The translations under genes were made by a program, and so were the position numbers. A DNA stretch of 64,000 nt from Polynucleobacter sp. TSB-Sco08W16 (GTDB lineage: Bacteria; Pseudomonadota; Gammaproteobacteria; Burkholderiales; Burkholderiaceae): the NCBI RefSeq assembly GCF_018687455.1, contig NZ_CP061291.1, positions 1,674,001-1,738,000 of the forward strand, given 5' to 3'. The notes under the pieces were generated by a model. It was given only the letters and a program-made list of their open reading frames with translations, was not told where the DNA came from and searched no databases. Shown here in pieces: positions 62,942-64,000 of the stretch (position 1 is the first letter of the stretch; every line of letters starts with the position of its first letter).

Positions 62942-63835
62942 TCAAAGAAAGTAATGATCTATGAGCAACGCTGCAAACAGCAATGACAAATAGGTAATAG
63001 AAAAGCGGAATGTCTTCTTGGCTAACTCATCACTATAGTTAATAAATAGTGCGATTACATATGCCAAGAACATCAAGCCCAGAATAATCGCTGATACCAA
63101 ATAAACCAGACCACTCATTCCATAGATATAAGGCAACAATGTTGCTGCAATCAAAATGAGTGTGTACAGCAAAATATTAAGCAGAGTAAAGCGTTCACCA
63201 TGGGTTACTGGCAGCATCGGCAAACCAGATTGCACATAATCATCGCGGCGGTATAAGGCTAAAGCCCAAAAATGGGGTGGTGTCCAAACAAAAATAATCA
63301 AAACCAAAAGCCAGGCTTCAGCAGAAAGCGTATTGGTCACAGCAGCCCAACCCAGTGCTGGCGGCATCGCTCCTGACAGGCCGCCAATCACGATGTTCTG
63401 GGGGGTGGCAGGCTTGAGTAGCCATGTGTAGATCACCGCATAACCAACGAAAGTAGCGAGCGTGAGCCACATTGTCAGTGGGTTACAAAAATTCCATAAA
63501 ACAATCATCCCCAAAGAACCAAGAATGATAGAGAAAACAATAATATGAACTGGGGTCACTTCGCCTGTTGCAGAGGGGCGCCAAGAAGTGCGTTTCATCT
63601 TGGCATCAACAGCTTGCTCAATTAAACAGTTCACAGCAAAGGCTGCACCTGCCAATAACCAAATCCCAACAATTCCACCAATGAGAATGGAATAAGGAAC
63701 CATCCCTGGCGTGGCCAAGAACATGCCAATTACCGCACAGAAAACGGCGAGCTGCGTCACTCTTGGTTTAGTAAGGACCCAGTACTGACGCCAACGTGGC
63801 ATCGCTGCAGGAGTAGATGTTTTTGATGTGCTCAT
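62942..63835 (-). CDS. ctaB: Protohaem IX farnesyltransferase (haem O synthase)
   Basis: UbiA-family membrane enzyme converting haem B to haem O. The prenyl-binding Asp-rich motifs are in NCLIEQAVDAKMKRTSWRP (about residues 79-97), and eight or nine hydrophobic helices follow. The ATG at 63835 (MSTSKTSTPAAMPRW) was chosen; the frame is open further upstream, but there it overlaps ctaA. 297 residues. ctaA stop and ctaB start overlap as ATGA. Confidence 0.94.
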   Translation of the reverse strand: MSTSKTSTPAAMPRWRQYWVLTKPRVTQLAVFCAVIGMFLATPGMVPYSILIGGIVGIWLLAGAAFAVNCLIEQAVDAKMKRTSWRPSATGEVTPVHIIVFSIILGSLGMIVLWNFCNPLTMWLTLATFVGYAVIYTWLLKPATPQNIVIGGLSGAMPPALGWAAVTNTLSAEAWLLVLIIFVWTPPHFWALALYRRDDYVQSGLPMLPVTHGERFTLLNILLYTLILIAATLLPYIYGMSGLVYLVSAIILGLMFLAYVIALFINYSDELAKKTFRFSITYLSLLFAALLIDHYFL

Positions 63836-64000
63836 AATGACTTCCAAGAAGTCCAGTAACTTAATCTGACCAAACAGAATACTAAAGCGGCTGACCCTGC
63901 GGTATGTAATAGAGCCGCAAGTAAAGGCCACTGAAAGACTACATTCGATATGCCAGTAACAAGCTGCAAGGCAAGCAAACTTAATAATAGTCTGGCAAAG
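63832..64000 (-). CDS. ctaA: Haem A synthase CtaA/COX15 (C-terminal end only)
   Basis: The reverse strand is open from the right edge to a TGA at 63834-63832. The visible 55 residues hold the last helices of CtaA/COX15 with QLVTGISNVVFQWPLLAALLHTAG, shown here in part as QLVTGISNVVFQWPL, where the family has a conserved His in LLHTAGSAAL that ligates haem. The N-terminal part lies outside the window. Coupled to ctaB by an ATGA overlap, consistent with sequential haem O to haem A synthesis. Confidence 0.88.
   Translation of the reverse strand, partial: FARLLLSLLALQLVTGISNVVFQWPLLAALLHTAGSAALVFCLVRLSYWTSWKSL

Noticed and set aside
1..64000. CRISPR arrays, insertion sequences, prophage, integrase or attachment sites
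   Set aside because: No regularly spaced repeats, transposase-like proteins or terminal inverted repeats were seen on either strand; all large frames belong to housekeeping families.

Overview
The window is a gene-dense chromosomal stretch with core metabolism only. No transposase, integrase, phage gene or CRISPR array was seen. Gene content and order (kdsD-kdsC-lptCAB-hpf-ptsN-hprK-rapZ, mutM-TPR/LolB-ispE-tRNA-Gln-prs-rplY-pth, ruvCAB, dusB-fis-purH, sco-ctaB-ctaA) are those of a betaproteobacterium of the Burkholderiaceae. The moderate GC content (mid-40s percent by eye), the tight spacing and the missing rpoN point to a streamlined freshwater Polynucleobacter-like organism. That genus assignment is inference from recall; no database was searched.

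Layout. 1-8.9 kb: the 5' part of lptD runs off the left edge. Divergent from it lie amgK-murU (peptidoglycan sugar recycling), pepP, a UbiH-type monooxygenase, dusB-fis and purH. 8.9-16.1 kb: ruvCAB, tyrS, anmK, erpA, argC and the rplM-rpsI ribosomal operon. 16.1-17.3 kb: a non-coding block with a candidate small RNA and the RNase P RNA (rnpB), separated by an OsmC-family gene. 17.3-32.7 kb is almost entirely minus strand: pyrC, glycerate kinase, an Atm1-type ABC exporter, nudB, aspS, a DUF502 protein, ubiB, ubiJ, a Tim44-domain protein, ubiE, a DUF971 protein and a 1279-residue FAD/Fe-S oxidoreductase. 32.9-42.9 kb: ilvA, a cN-I-type 5'-nucleotidase, queF, ssb, an MFS transporter, uvrA and a CPA2 antiporter. 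42.9-49.3 kb: a long plus-strand run for Kdo synthesis, LPS export and the regulatory nitrogen PTS. 49.3-57.6 kb: mutY-mutM, a TPR-LolB fusion, ispE, tRNA-Gln, prs, rplY, pth, a ferredoxin, coaD and rsmD. 57.6-64 kb: two M16 peptidases, ftsY, rpoH, sco, ctaB and the 3' end of ctaA.

Themes. Envelope biogenesis recurs: Kdo (kdsD, kdsC), LPS transport (lptC, lptA, lptB, lptD), lipoprotein insertion (LolB domain) and muropeptide recycling (anmK, amgK, murU). Respiration is the second theme: ubiB, ubiE, ubiJ, the UbiH-like enzyme, haem O/A synthesis and Sco. DNA repair is the third: ruvCAB, uvrA, mutY, mutM, ssb.

Points that deserve a second look: a perfect CIRCE operator on the rpoH promoter; a roughly 100-nt RNA with its own promoter and terminator and unpaired CCUCCC/CUCCU motifs; a cysteine-free TPR-LolB fusion; a MutY Fe-S loop with four extra residues; an rsmD without a normal start codon; an ilvA start codon buried in a perfect hairpin; and the absence of rpoN between lptB and hpf.
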